A stretch of 64,000 nucleotides of DNA from Lysobacteraceae bacterium (GCA_023657465.1 JAGTJX010000003.1:610830-674829); one strand, 5' to 3'. Counted from the first letter of the stretch, positions 9,247 through 18,943 are shown. A program made the numbers and translations. The notes: a model not told the origin generated them from the letters alone.

Positions 9247-10423
9247 TGTTTTTCATTTCCTTCAAAGCTTGAGTAAACGCTGCCATGAATTCATCAATGT
9301 GCATCTTCTCGGTGATGAGCGGAGGGAGGAGTCTCAGTACATTCTCACCTGAACTAATGCAGAGGATGCCTTGTTCAGCGAGTTGCTTAATCAGTGGCGC
9401 GACTTTGATATTCATCTCCACACCGATCATGAGTCCTGCGCCTCTGATCTCTTTGATGATTGAAGGGAAGCTAGCCTGTAGGTCGTTGAGTTGTGAACTC
9501 AGCATATCGCCCATCTCTGTAACTCGGGAGAGGAATCCAGGTTTCAGCACCTCAGTGAGTACAGCAACTCCAGCAGCTGCGACAATGGGATTCGCACCGA
9601 ATGTGCTCCCGTGATCTCCATAGTCCATACTCTCTGCTACTTCATCAGTTATGAGAACTGCCCCACAAGGAAGTCCGCCGCCCAGAGGCTTAGCAAGAGT
9701 CATCATATCCGGAGTCACTCCACTCCACTCGTGAGCCCAGAGCTTGCCAGTACGACCCAGACCACATTGAACTTCATCAAACACAAGAAGTGCGCCGTGC
9801 TGGGTACAGAGCTCACGCACTGACTTCAGAAATTCTGGATTAGCTGGAATAATCCCGCCTTCACCTTGAATGGGTTCAAGGAATACGGCTGCAGTCTGCT
9901 TATTGATTCCGAAGAGAACTGAGCTCATTGAATTGAATTCTAGAAACTCTACTTCTGGAATCAGAGGTTCAAACGGCTCACGGTACTTGGCCTTCTCAGT
10001 GATCGAGAGTGCACCTAGTGTCCTGCCGTGAAACCCACCTTTAAAAGAAATGATTTTATGTTTATCAGTCGCTCCTGATTTTAATATTTTCTTACGAGCA
10101 AACTTAATGGCAGCTTCGTTGGCTTCTGTACCTGAGTTACAGAAGAACACTCGCTCAGCAAAAGAATTCTCAATCAAAGTCTCAGCGAGTTTCCTCATGG
10201 GAGCAGTCCAATAAAGATTGGAGACATGCGAGAGCTTGGCTGCTTGCTCACTAATCTCGCGCACTACTGAAGGATGTGAATGGCCTAGTGCCTGAACTGC
10301 AATCCCTGAAGCGAAGTCCAAATACTTCTTCCCAGTTGTATCGTAAACGTACATGCCTTCACCACGCTCAAGTGTGAATGGGAATCTCTGATAAACATTG
10401 AGCAGTGGATCTTGAATACTCAT
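9239..10423 (-). CDS. argD: Acetylornithine aminotransferase
   Basis: A 394-residue class-III PLP aminotransferase converting N-acetylglutamate semialdehyde to N-acetylornithine. Conserved features are FFCNSGTEANEAAIK, FDEVQCGLGRTG with Asp216, and the PLP lysine K245 in LAKPLGGGLPCGAV. The position between argB and the acetyltransferase supports ArgD over other omega-aminotransferases. It overlaps both neighbours. Confidence 0.95.
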   Translation of the reverse strand: MSIQDPLLNVYQRFPFTLERGEGMYVYDTTGKKYLDFASGIAVQALGHSHPSVVREISEQAAKLSHVSNLYWTAPMRKLAETLIENSFAERVFFCNSGTEANEAAIKFARKKILKSGATDKHKIISFKGGFHGRTLGALSITEKAKYREPFEPLIPEVEFLEFNSMSSVLFGINKQTAAVFLEPIQGEGGIIPANPEFLKSVRELCTQHGALLVFDEVQCGLGRTGKLWAHEWSGVTPDMMTLAKPLGGGLPCGAVLITDEVAESMDYGDHGSTFGANPIVAAAGVAVLTEVLKPGFLSRVTEMGDMLSSQLNDLQASFPSIIKEIRGAGLMIGVEMNIKVAPLIKQLAEQGILCISSGENVLRLLPPLITEKMHIDEFMAAFTQALKEMKNSA

Positions 10424-11157
10424 GAGAACACCGTCCCTTCTCTTCCATCTTTGGTGATCCAGACTTCTGGAATACCTGCAGCGACTGCACTGAGCGCCGC
10501 TCTCACCTTAGGGATCATACCGCCTGTGATGGTTCCATCGGCAATCAGTGCTTCTGCTTCCGCTACATTCAACCGATCCATCTTCTTACCCTGTTTGAGT
10601 ACTCCAAGAACATTCGTCACAAACCGGATGGATTGAGACTTGAGAGCGAGAGCCACGCCCACTGCTGCAGAATCTGCATTGACGTTGTAAGCTTGTCCCT
10701 CTTCATCCACTCCGAGTGGAGCGATCACGACGATCTTCTCCAGTTTCAGTTGAGACTGAATGGGTAGAGTGTTGACTCCAGTGACTTCTCCTACGAATCC
10801 TAAGTCCTGTCCGTCCTCAAGTACGAGCTTCTTAGCTTTGATGAGTCCACCTTCAAACCCAGCCATGCCTTCAACAGCAAGTCCACCTAAACGGAGTGCA
10901 GCTACGATCGCAGAGTTGATTTTCCTCCAGAGCACGAGCTTCACTAGCTCTAATGTTTGAGAGTCTGTTACTCTTAATCCATCGATGGTTTTGTGTGGAA
11001 TTCCTGCTTCCGACTGAAGCTTGGTGATTGAGCTTCCGCCACCATGAACGAGGATCACTCCTGTGTCTTTGAATTGAGCAAGTTCTTGAGAGAAGTTTTT
11101 GAGAAACTCCTTATCTTCAGACTCTGCTCCACCTAGTTTAATCACTGTAGTCTTCAT
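10420..11157 (-). CDS. argB: Acetylglutamate kinase
   Basis: A 245-residue amino-acid kinase that phosphorylates N-acetylglutamate. The VILVHGGGSSI loop and the late NVNADSAAVGVAL and GGMIPKVRAAL motifs are present. No N-terminal helix of the arginine-sensitive hexameric type is visible, since the protein starts directly with MKTTVIKLGG, so feedback inhibition may act elsewhere. Its ATG overlaps the argC stop. Confidence 0.94.
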   Translation of the reverse strand: MKTTVIKLGGAESEDKEFLKNFSQELAQFKDTGVILVHGGGSSITKLQSEAGIPHKTIDGLRVTDSQTLELVKLVLWRKINSAIVAALRLGGLAVEGMAGFEGGLIKAKKLVLEDGQDLGFVGEVTGVNTLPIQSQLKLEKIVVIAPLGVDEEGQAYNVNADSAAVGVALALKSQSIRFVTNVLGVLKQGKKMDRLNVAEAEALIADGTITGGMIPKVRAALSAVAAGIPEVWITKDGREGTVFS

Positions 11158-12176
11158 AAGCCCGCATCCTCAGGGAATCCACACATGAGATTCGAGTTCT
11201 GGATCGCCTGCCCTGCTGCACCTTTGACGAGATTGTCGATACAGCTCGTGATAATTGCCATACCACCATGTACTTCAAGTGAGATCACACAGAGATTCGT
11301 TCTTGTAACATACGAGAGCTGCGACTGCTTGCCTTCAGGCAATACTCTCACGAACTTTTCGTTTTCAAAGAAGCTTGAAAAGAGTGATCGGAGTTTCTTC
11401 GAGTCTATTCCGCCCATAACAGGTACATAAATATTGGAGAGAATCCCGCGGTCTACTGGAATCACTTGTGGTGTGAACACAAACTCTGGTGCCTTCCCAA
11501 GAGCGGACGTCAACGTCTGTCTGATCTCTGGATAATGTCTATGAGAGTGGCCGATACCATAAGGGCGCATGTTCTCGATCATTTCACTGAAGAGTGAACC
11601 TACGACTGCTTTTCTGCCTGCGCCGCTCATGCCGCTCTTCGAATCGATGACGATGGAACCTGAACCCATCAAACCAGGCTCTCGTGAGAACGGAAGTAAT
11701 CCCAAAGCTGCACTCGTAGGATAGCAACCTGGGTTTGAAACTAAGCGCGCTTTCTTAATTTTTGCACGGTTGAGCTCGGGGAGTCCGTAAACAAATTCCC
11801 GTAATTCGCTCTGAGCTGGGTGTGGATGGCCGTACCATTTTTCATAATCCGCCACATTTTGAAGTCTGAAGTCACCACCAAGATCGACGACTCGAACGTT
11901 CTTCTCGATGCACTTCTTCACTAGCTGAGGTAGCTCACTGGATCCATGAGACAGACAGAAGAAGACTAATTCAACTGAACCCATGTCTGCTTCTGCGGAT
12001 GAGATGAGTTTGATGTTTTCACGGCTTGAAGAAACAGTGGGATAAATATCCGAGAGGCTTAGGCCTGCGGAACTTTCCCCGGTTGCAAAAGCAACCTCGA
12101 ACTGGGGATGGCGTTTGATCCATTGTATGAGCTCAAATCCTGTGTAACCGCTCGCTCCAAAAATTCCGATTTTCAC
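11154..12176 (-). CDS. argC: N-acetyl-gamma-glutamyl-phosphate reductase
   Basis: A 340-residue NADPH-dependent reductase, first gene of the arg operon. The nucleotide loop GASGYTG is at residues 7-13 and the catalytic Cys151 is in VSNPGCYPT. The start is GTG (GTGAAAATCGG). All five genes argC-B-D-NAGS-J overlap by 4-8 bases and run the same way, so they are surely one transcript. I did not find a convincing ARG box in the short upstream gap 12177-12241. Confidence 0.95.
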   Translation of the reverse strand: MKIGIFGASGYTGFELIQWIKRHPQFEVAFATGESSAGLSLSDIYPTVSSSRENIKLISSAEADMGSVELVFFCLSHGSSELPQLVKKCIEKNVRVVDLGGDFRLQNVADYEKWYGHPHPAQSELREFVYGLPELNRAKIKKARLVSNPGCYPTSAALGLLPFSREPGLMGSGSIVIDSKSGMSGAGRKAVVGSLFSEMIENMRPYGIGHSHRHYPEIRQTLTSALGKAPEFVFTPQVIPVDRGILSNIYVPVMGGIDSKKLRSLFSSFFENEKFVRVLPEGKQSQLSYVTRTNLCVISLEVHGGMAIITSCIDNLVKGAAGQAIQNSNLMCGFPEDAGL

Positions 12177-12241
12177 TTCTTGTTTTAGTACCCCTCAATC
12201 AAAAGAAGTAACTGAAACTTTCCCCTCGCGCAAGAAAAGTT

Positions 12242-13375
12242 TTACTGCCCCAAGATCGCTTTTGCGACCCATGCTGCTTGAGAAACGCAACCTTGGAGAA
12301 GGAATCCCCCTGTAGGGACATCCCAGTCAATCATCTCTCCAATACAGTAGATCTTTGGAAACTTCTTGAGTCTCAGATTCTCATCGAGCTCGCTCCAATC
12401 CACTCCTCCACCTGAGGATATCGCTTCATCCAGTGGTTGCGTAGCTGTGAGCGTGAGTGGGAACGACTTAATCCTCTCGGCCATCTCACTGGGAGTGAGT
12501 GACTTGAGTAGCGCAGGTTCTGTCATATGGAAAATGAGCGAGTCAGCGACTGGTGAAAGCTTCAGCATCTTCTGTACTCGTCTCATAGGCGAGAGATTTT
12601 CCTTTGCGCTCTCAAGCCTAGTCACTAGATCTTCAATTGTGGAGTCGGGCTTGAGATCAATTCTCACTTCACCTGCTTCGCCCAAGAAATAAATCGGAGT
12701 GCCCTCAAGTCCATACTTCGTGACCATGAGTTCACCCTTCTTCGATCCTCGCGAACTCGTGAGCACGATCGTCTTCAGAGGCTTGCCTTCAGACTCTGCA
12801 AGAAACTTCGCAGGCCACGCGACTTGATAACCGACATTGGACGCAGTGAAGTCATTGAACTTGATTCCAAGATCCTTCAGGATCTTCACCCACCGGAGCG
12901 GCTTCTCATCCGGCTCCCAGCTCCCACCACCAAGCGCTAGAATCGTAGCATCGTATTGCTTCGTCTCTGCAATCCCACCCCACTCTGTCCCGAATCTAAA
13001 CTCCACTCCTTGAGTGACGAGACGCTCTTGCCAAAGTTTTAGTAAGTTTGCAGCCTTCATGTCTTCGACGAATACTCGCCTGCTTGTACCGACGAACGTG
13101 GGAATGCCTAACTCTTCGATCCAGTTTCTCCATTGGCGTGCAGTGAATGCACGGATCATCTTGTCCCACATCTCGTGAGGCGCGCCATATTGCGCGACCA
13201 ATTCTTCTAGTGGAGCATCGTATGTAATGTTGAGGCCTGAACTTCCAGCAATGAGGAGTTTACGTCCCGCTGATTTTCTTTTCTCGTAGACAGTCACCTT
13301 CATGCCCGCATCCGAGAGCTGATCTGCAACCATAAGTCCTGCTGGGCCTGAGCCGATGATCGCGATGTTTTTCAT
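12242..13375 (-). CDS. FAD/NAD(P)-binding flavoprotein, HI0933/YhiN family
   Basis: A 377-residue flavoprotein with an N-terminal dinucleotide loop (GSGPAGLMVADQL), KRKSAGRKLLIAGSSGLNIT, ALGGGSWEPDEKP, and the C-terminal GGVDWSELDENLR and GEMIDWDVPTGGFLLQGC. These fit the HI0933/BaiN family, of mostly unknown substrate. The C-terminal run binds FAD in related structures. It overlaps the upstream lipoprotein gene by four bases. Confidence 0.85.
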   Translation of the reverse strand: MKNIAIIGSGPAGLMVADQLSDAGMKVTVYEKRKSAGRKLLIAGSSGLNITYDAPLEELVAQYGAPHEMWDKMIRAFTARQWRNWIEELGIPTFVGTSRRVFVEDMKAANLLKLWQERLVTQGVEFRFGTEWGGIAETKQYDATILALGGGSWEPDEKPLRWVKILKDLGIKFNDFTASNVGYQVAWPAKFLAESEGKPLKTIVLTSSRGSKKGELMVTKYGLEGTPIYFLGEAGEVRIDLKPDSTIEDLVTRLESAKENLSPMRRVQKMLKLSPVADSLIFHMTEPALLKSLTPSEMAERIKSFPLTLTATQPLDEAISSGGGVDWSELDENLRLKKFPKIYCIGEMIDWDVPTGGFLLQGCVSQAAWVAKAILGQ

Positions 13376-14136
13376 GTGAATGGGGACACTATTGAAAATG
13401 GCCCATTAGTAACAGTGAGAATAGGATACGAACATCCAGGGCAATCTTCGGAATTTAATGGAGCTGCGTTTTCTGTTGGATCAGCGCTATTTAAATTATC
13501 AAAATGAACAAGAAGCCTAGTATTCCTGTCTGAAGTAAAAGGACTAGCCGCTGGGACAAAATCTCCAGTATAACGAGCAAAATTAGACACTCTCACTTTA
13601 TCAATTACACCAGGAAACCAAGCGGTACCCGTTGTATCGCTTCCAATATATGTAGAAGCTGCAGTGCAGTTCAAACCTCCACCACCTCCACCAGTTCCTG
13701 CAAAAACACCATTAATGTAGAGATTAACAACGCTACTTGAAGGATGAGTCATCGCAACATGAGTTCGAACTCCTAAAGTAATAGGAAAATTAGAAGTAGT
13801 TGCAACATAAGTACCACAACCACCATTGGTTACCACTCCGACCAAGTTAAGTCCTGTTGTTATAAAAACCTGTGGCCTAAAGGAACCAGAATTAAATCTA
13901 TAAATATATCGATTGCCAGAAGGAATATAAGAATCAAGCCTTACCCAAGCTTCTATTGTAAGTGGAAAGATAAGAGTCATCGAAGAATGTGTGACCACTG
14001 CAGAGCCCGACCCATAAAACTGAAGCGCTCTACCGAACCATTGACTAAATACTGAAGACATTGACGTCAGCATCCCAGGCCCGCAGCCAGAAACATTAGC
14101 ACAAGCAATCAACACAAGAATTGAAGTGTAACGCAT
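13372..14136 (-). CDS. LamG-like (ConA-type) lipoprotein
   Basis: The protein starts MRYTSILVLIACANVSGC with a lipobox, then has one ConA-like/LamG jelly-roll domain: LTIEAWVRL, the Gly-rich loop in LYINGVFAGTG, and the closing PGVIDKVRVSNFARYTG. A GTG at 14157 would add seven basic residues. A surface location and glycan binding are inferred. The second mature motif CGPGMLTS recurs in the broken homologue at 52.8-53.5 kb, so this is a small paralogous family here. Confidence 0.75.
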   Translation of the reverse strand: MRYTSILVLIACANVSGCGPGMLTSMSSVFSQWFGRALQFYGSGSAVVTHSSMTLIFPLTIEAWVRLDSYIPSGNRYIYRFNSGSFRPQVFITTGLNLVGVVTNGGCGTYVATTSNFPITLGVRTHVAMTHPSSSVVNLYINGVFAGTGGGGGGLNCTAASTYIGSDTTGTAWFPGVIDKVRVSNFARYTGDFVPAASPFTSDRNTRLLVHFDNLNSADPTENAAPLNSEDCPGCSYPILTVTNGPFSIVSPFT

Positions 14137-14173
14137 CTTGTATTTATACCTCTTCACGGGTTAAAAGTATCAT

Positions 14174-15061
14174 ATGAAACGAAGCAAGAACACAAGAGCC
14201 CTCATCAGTAGAGACGGAAGTTTCAATGTCATCTCGCGAGGAGTCGATGGTCTCAAAATTGGCGATCTCTATCACACTCTCCTTACCCTTCATGGCGGAA
14301 TACTTCTTTTGCTCACCTTTGCACTTTTCATCGCAGTGAACGTCATTTTCGCTACTCTTTATTATTCTTGTGGTCCGACTGCACTCGATGGCATCGATCC
14401 TAGGAACGGTTTTTCTTACTGGTTTGATTGTTTCTTCTTCAGTGTTCAGACTTTCGCTACTATTGGTTACGGCAAAATGGTCCCTATTGGCACTATCCCT
14501 AATATTCTCACTGTCATTGAATCGTTCATCTCCCTCATGATGGGAGCGATCATCACAGGTATTTTCTTCTCCAAGTTTTCTCGAGCCACTGCACGCGTCC
14601 TCTTCAGTAACAAAGCCTGCATCACTACAGTTGATAGTGATCTCTGTTTGTTTTTCAGAATGGCGAACGAGCGGTTCAATCAAATTGTCGATGCGGAAAT
14701 TGATTTTTACTTATTAAAACGAATAGAAACAAAAGAAGGCAAAACGTATCGCGTCCCTATTCATCTCGAATTAGAAACCAAACGCATTTCGATTTTCGCT
14801 CTTGGATTCACAGTATTTCACATCATCGGTAAGCACAGCCCTCTCCACGGACTCACAGAAAAAGACATCCACCAAATCGACGGACAATTCGTCGTCACTG
14901 TCCGCGGTTTGGACGGAACTATGAATCAAACCATTCATGCCAGACACGCTTACTCTCCAAACGAAGTCATGTGGGGACATGATTTTGTAGACATGATGAA
15001 CTCAACCAAGGAAGTGACTGAAATTGACCTGTCCTTGATTCATGATACGCACGCTGTTTAG
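14174..15061 (+). CDS. Inward-rectifier potassium channel, KirBac type
   Basis: A 295-residue KirBac-like channel. A first membrane helix (GGILLLLTFALFIAVNVIFA), the pore loop with selectivity filter TIGYG at residues 96-100, and a second helix ending FFSKFSRATARVLFS are followed by the cytoplasmic immunoglobulin-like Kir domain (ACITTVDSDLCLFFRMAN). All expected parts are present. It is divergent from the lipoprotein gene, with starts only about 40 bases apart. Confidence 0.93.
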   Translation: MKRSKNTRALISRDGSFNVISRGVDGLKIGDLYHTLLTLHGGILLLLTFALFIAVNVIFATLYYSCGPTALDGIDPRNGFSYWFDCFFFSVQTFATIGYGKMVPIGTIPNILTVIESFISLMMGAIITGIFFSKFSRATARVLFSNKACITTVDSDLCLFFRMANERFNQIVDAEIDFYLLKRIETKEGKTYRVPIHLELETKRISIFALGFTVFHIIGKHSPLHGLTEKDIHQIDGQFVVTVRGLDGTMNQTIHARHAYSPNEVMWGHDFVDMMNSTKEVTEIDLSLIHDTHAV

Positions 15062-15096
15062 TGCTTTTAGCCCATTCGCGTGTTAATGTAACACCC

Positions 15097-16236
15097 ATGG
15101 CAAAGATTATAATTCGTGAAGTTGTAGACAATAAGTCCGGCATCAAAGAGTTCGTCGATGTGATGTGGAAAATTTATGATCAGAAGAAGTTCCCTCAATG
15201 GGTTCCACCTCTGAGACTCTCAGTCATTGAAGCACTCGATACTGTACATAATCCTTTTTACAAACGCGCTACCATTCAGATGTTCATCGCTGAGCGCGAT
15301 GGCAAACCTGTTGGTCGTATCGCAGCGGTTGAGAACCGAGCACACAACGAATTCCATAATGACAAGATCGGCTTCTACGGATTCTTCGAATGTATCGAAG
15401 ACCAAGAAGTCGCAAACGCTCTCTTCTCATTTGCAGAAAAATGGTTGAAGGCGCGTGGACTCACTGCCATGCAAGGACCGATGAATCCATCAACCAATCA
15501 TGAATGCGGTCTCCTCGTTCGAGGTCAGAGCCAACACCCGACCATCATGACGACTTGGAATCCTAAGTATTACGAAGAACTCCATGATTGCTATGGTCTC
15601 ACTAAGGCCAAGGATCTTGTGGCCTACATCATTGCCCGTGAGAAGAACACCGAGCTCCCAAAGAAAGTCAAAGACCACGTTGCAAAACTCAGAGCAGAAA
15701 ACTCACGAGTGAAATTCCGTGACTTCGATGTGAAAAACTTCACTAAGGAAGTCGAAAACTGTTTTGAAATTTACAACTCTGCTTGGGAGAAAAACTGGGG
15801 ATTCTTCCCTATGACCAAGGAAGAGTTTGTCTATGCCGCTAAGGACATGAAGATGATCATGGATCCCAAGATGGCATTCATGGCTGAAGTGGATGGAAAA
15901 CCTGCAGGATTCATGCTTGCTCTTCCTGATATGAACCACGTGTTCAAACGCATTCCTACTGGCAGATTATTTCCAACTGGAATATTCAAACTTTTAATCG
16001 GTAAGAAACTCATGAAATCCGTACGCATCATCACTCTCGGTGTGAAGCCAGAGTTCCGAGGAACTGGAATCTTCGCACTCTTCACCATGGAATCCTTCGA
16101 ACGCGCTCAGAAGTACGGATACATTGCGGGAGAAGCCTCATGGATTTTAGAAGACAACGTTGAAATGAATAAGCCTTGGGTAGACTTGGGTGCTCCACTC
16201 TATCGCAGATGGCGTATCTACGAGAAGCAGCTTTAA
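15097..16236 (+). CDS. GNAT-fold protein, unknown substrate (YghO-like)
   Basis: About 379 residues from ATG 15097; an upstream GTG at 15061 would add twelve. The N-terminal segment (WKIYDQKKFPQWVPPLRLS), AMQGPMNPSTNHECGLLV, and the C-terminal acetyl-CoA-type stretch TLGVKPEFRGTGIFALF with EASWILEDNVEMN match a family of large GNAT-like proteins annotated as hypothetical (YghO). The substrate is unknown. The preceding channel gene ends 36 bases before the chosen start. Confidence 0.75.
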   Translation: MAKIIIREVVDNKSGIKEFVDVMWKIYDQKKFPQWVPPLRLSVIEALDTVHNPFYKRATIQMFIAERDGKPVGRIAAVENRAHNEFHNDKIGFYGFFECIEDQEVANALFSFAEKWLKARGLTAMQGPMNPSTNHECGLLVRGQSQHPTIMTTWNPKYYEELHDCYGLTKAKDLVAYIIAREKNTELPKKVKDHVAKLRAENSRVKFRDFDVKNFTKEVENCFEIYNSAWEKNWGFFPMTKEEFVYAAKDMKMIMDPKMAFMAEVDGKPAGFMLALPDMNHVFKRIPTGRLFPTGIFKLLIGKKLMKSVRIITLGVKPEFRGTGIFALFTMESFERAQKYGYIAGEASWILEDNVEMNKPWVDLGAPLYRRWRIYEKQL

Positions 16237-16242
16237 ACACAG

Positions 16243-16881
16243 ATGCTTCATTCTAATTCTAAACCTTTACTCAGAGGACATTTTCACCAAGCCATGTTTT
16301 TTATCATGATAGGTGCATGTGTTCCTTTGATCATGAGATGTCATAATTTAGCTGAGAGAGTTTCTATCATCATTTATACCCTGTGCACGCTAACGATGTT
16401 TGGAGTGAGTACACTATATCACCGGAAAAACTGGAACAAAAAACATCGCTTATTCTGGAAAAAGCTCGATCATTCTGCCATCTTTCTCATGATTGCAGGT
16501 ACATTTACTCCCATTGCTTTTCTCAGTTTAAGTCCATCCTCAAGCACAAAACTTCTCATCATGAGTTGGGGAGTAGCCCTAGCAGGAATTGTACAATCTA
16601 TCTTTTTTGTAAATCTACCTAAACTCGTTCATTCTATTATTTATTTAACGGCAGGATATTTAGTTCTACCGTATTTTTCAGAAATTAAACTTTCAGTAGG
16701 CCAGAGTAATATCTGGCTGATCATTGCTGGAGGAATCGCCTTTTCATTAGGAGCTATTTGTTACGGTATTAAGCGACCGATTCTCAATCCACAAGTGTTT
16801 GGATACCATGAAGTGTTCCACCTGTTAGTGAATTGCGGCGCCATTCTTCATTTTATTGTGATCAATTCATTAATTAAGTAA
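16243..16881 (+). CDS. Hemolysin III / PAQR family membrane protein
   Basis: A 212-residue, seven-helix membrane protein. The family's metal-site motifs are visible: STLYHRKNW in the first region, KLDHSAIFLMIAGTFTPIA in the second, and GYHEVFHLLVNCGAILHF near the C-terminus, giving the conserved Asp/His set. In eukaryotic PAQRs these bind zinc; the bacterial role is uncertain. It is the last chromosomal-type gene before the element array. Confidence 0.88.
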   Translation: MLHSNSKPLLRGHFHQAMFFIMIGACVPLIMRCHNLAERVSIIIYTLCTLTMFGVSTLYHRKNWNKKHRLFWKKLDHSAIFLMIAGTFTPIAFLSLSPSSSTKLLIMSWGVALAGIVQSIFFVNLPKLVHSIIYLTAGYLVLPYFSEIKLSVGQSNIWLIIAGGIAFSLGAICYGIKRPILNPQVFGYHEVFHLLVNCGAILHFIVINSLIK

Positions 16882-16906
16882 CGAACATCTTGTTATCAAT
16901 TTGCAG

Positions 16907-16980
16907 GTGATTTCAACTAGTGAGTCTCAAATGAAAAAGGCCACTCTCTTGAATGAGAACGGCCTTCATCGAATGGTTGC
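16907..16980. repeat. Left-end att-like repeat of the tRNA-fMet element array
   Basis: This 74-bp stretch repeats, with changes, the sequence at 31453-31523 and at 51614-51684. It includes GTGATTTCAACTAG, a terminator-type hairpin (AAGGCC...GGCCTT) and the tRNA 3' end GAATGGTTGC. It is probably the displaced host sequence downstream of the tRNA, and so the outer left boundary of the array. The stem region is the most diverged of the three copies. Confidence 0.75.
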
Positions 16981-17262
16981 ATCGCTGTGTCCTAAGTCAT
17001 TGCAATAACTTATGTTTGAGGGCATCCGGAAATCATCCACGCGGTATATTGGCGATGGGTCGCTCGTGCTGATTTCAGGTGGGTTATGGAACCGACGAGT
17101 TAACCGTGGATTTTTGATCGGAAAGCCAACCACTGAATCGGATGCGGCCATCGATATCGGGATTAAGAATGGAGCGGCTATCCGAAGTACTCGAAATGTT
17201 TGGCGGTTCATGAAATCCTTCTCTCGAAAATTAATTTGATAAATTGAGTTGGCTAATTATCG
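16981..17262. other. Intergenic remnant to the right of the left att repeat
   Basis: No convincing gene here. A 75-codon rightward open frame (17012-17239) and an overlapping leftward one exist, but neither has a ribosome site or a recognisable domain. Decayed element-end sequence is my best reading. Confidence 0.4.
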
Positions 17263-18033
17263 TCAATCCGTGACGAAATGGTGCAGAACGAAAATCGTTC
17301 CAATCCCGACGAGAAATCCGAGCGTCTGGCGGAGACTGCTTTTCATGTTGGCTTTATGATGAAGGACCGGAGCTAAATCCACAGTCGCGATATGAAGAAA
17401 ACTTGCCGCAGAGATCGCTAAAATATACGGCACGAACCGTTCAATGCTGGCTCCAAGCCACACTGTACATAGAGCGCCGACCAATGTTCCCAATGCCGAC
17501 AAAAAGTTCATCCAGTATGCCTTCCACCGCTCCATCCCGCTTTCGATCAGTATGACGAAATCGCCTAGCTCTTGCGGGATTTCATGCGCGATGACCGCGA
17601 AAGAGGTCGTGATCCCTAAGGGCACTGAAACGGAAAATGCGGTCGCGATCAAAACGCCATCCACAAAGTTATGGAGCGCATCCCCAATCAGGATCAAGGG
17701 GGCAGATGGAAGAACGTTTTTTTGATTTTCTTCGCATTGCCTGTGTCCGGCGGTGTGCGCATGAAGGTGTGGAAACCGAAGTGCCTTTTCCAGGATGAAG
17801 AAAACTGCCAACCCCGCGAGTACGGTCTGTAAAACGAGCTCCACAGGCGCCTGGGCGATTGCGTGGGGAAGAAGACCTAAGAACGTAGCGCCCAGCAATG
17901 TGCCGATGGCGTATGAGAGAAGGAAATTTCTTAATCGTTCGTGTAACTTTGGGAAGAGGAGTAATACGCCGGCACCAGTAAGGGCGCCTACGCTGCCTAA
18001 GAGACTAAATAGGAAAATTTACCCAAGATTCAT
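17263..18033 (-). pseudogene. ZIP-family metal transporter with nonsense codon 5
   Basis: The natural start is the ATG at 18033-18031, overlapping the upstream stop as ATGA. Translation would run Met-Asn-Leu-Gly-stop, with TAA at 18019-18021, and then continue in frame as IFLFSLLGSVGALTGAGVLL, a typical ZIP first helix. The remainder has a His-rich cytoplasmic loop (HLHAHTAGHRQ) and the metal motifs DALHNFVDG and AHEIPQELGD. An internal start at 17898 would lose the first helix. Family members move zinc or other divalent metals inward. The fifth position often carries a Trp-like residue, so one or two changes could have made the stop. Confidence 0.75.
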
Positions 18034-18563
18034 GTCCGACTGGGCTTGCTTTGCGTGGGTTCAGGCTGGTCAAGCCTAAGTACAAAGTGCTCCCACGCAT
18101 AAACGAGACCGACAAAGTAGATGAGGACCACGAGCAGGATAAGAGCGATCCCGTTCATGAGAAACGGATGACCGATCGGCCCATAGATCGAAACGGAGAG
18201 GACCTGAGTAAAGATAACGATGGCATATGCCGTCATCATGAGAGCAGGAGCTCGAAAAAGCCCCCGAAACATCGCCAGTCCTCCGATGATCAACGCTAGT
18301 GACGAGACCAATTCAAGTGCTACGTGAGTGAATAAAAATCCAAAGCTTCGCATGAGAGATTCGCGGCCATCAATAACGAAATAGGTCCAAGCTCCAAACA
18401 TCAGTACGCCGAGAAGAAACGAGAATCCACCTGCGAATCTCTGAGGACCATTGTAACGGCGGCGTCCCTTTTTGGCTCCGGTTTCGGCAAGTATCAGATA
18501 ACCGACAAAAACTACGGACAGTAATCCTCCGAGTATCATCCCAGTAATTTCAAGCTGACTCAT
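18030..18563 (-). CDS. Hypothetical inner-membrane protein
   Basis: A 177-residue protein with about four or five hydrophobic helices (ILGGLLSVVFVGYLILAE, FSFLLGVLMFGAWTYFV, LELVSSLALIIGGLAMF, IALILLVVLIYFVGLVYAW). I know no family. It lies between a His-rich protein gene and the ZIP gene with coupled start, so a role in metal handling is a guess from context only. Confidence 0.65.
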   Translation of the reverse strand: MSQLEITGMILGGLLSVVFVGYLILAETGAKKGRRRYNGPQRFAGGFSFLLGVLMFGAWTYFVIDGRESLMRSFGFLFTHVALELVSSLALIIGGLAMFRGLFRAPALMMTAYAIVIFTQVLSVSIYGPIGHPFLMNGIALILLVVLIYFVGLVYAWEHFVLRLDQPEPTQSKPSRT

Positions 18564-18574
18564 TCTAATGCTCC

Positions 18575-18943
18575 TTAAACGTCGCGATTCTGAATAAGTG
18601 AGGTCTCGATTGTCTTCTTCAGGTCGCGTATGGTCCTGAATATCTTGGAGTGAACTCGCTTGTTGTGCTCGTGTTGCGTCTTGTGCTCAGCGTGTGTCTT
18701 GGCGTGTTTTGCGTGAATCGCCGGCGTGTGATTACCATCACTTTTCAGATTTTTCAGAAACTTCTCGTTCGTATGAATCTCCTTCTCATGGCACTTGAGG
18801 ACCTTTTGATTGTTTTTCAGCAGATGTGTAACATTTGCGACTGCTTTGAGCATTTCTTTATGCTCGGCCATCCATGAATGATGTTCTTTTTTCCAGCGCA
18901 GATGATCTTTGTACCATTTAGAATGGTCAGTTTTGTAGCTCAT
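18575..18943 (-). CDS. Histidine-rich helical cytoplasmic protein
   Basis: 122 residues with an unusually high histidine and lysine content (for example HLRWKKEHHSWMAEH and HAKHAKTHAEHKTQHEHNK). No signal peptide or cysteine pair is present, and the pattern suggests a long helix or coiled coil. Beside a ZIP transporter it could buffer metal, but this is inferred. A ribosome site (AAGGAG-like) precedes the ATG at 18943. Confidence 0.65.
   Translation of the reverse strand: MSYKTDHSKWYKDHLRWKKEHHSWMAEHKEMLKAVANVTHLLKNNQKVLKCHEKEIHTNEKFLKNLKSDGNHTPAIHAKHAKTHAEHKTQHEHNKRVHSKIFRTIRDLKKTIETSLIQNRDV

Noticed and set aside
15061..15096. Upstream GTG start for the GNAT-like protein
   Set aside because: It adds twelve residues that do not match the family start and runs directly from the preceding stop; ATG 15097 fits better.
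17012..17239. Rightward 75-codon open frame after the left att repeat
   Set aside because: No ribosome site or recognisable domain; an overlapping frame is open on the other strand. Kept as an intergenic remnant.
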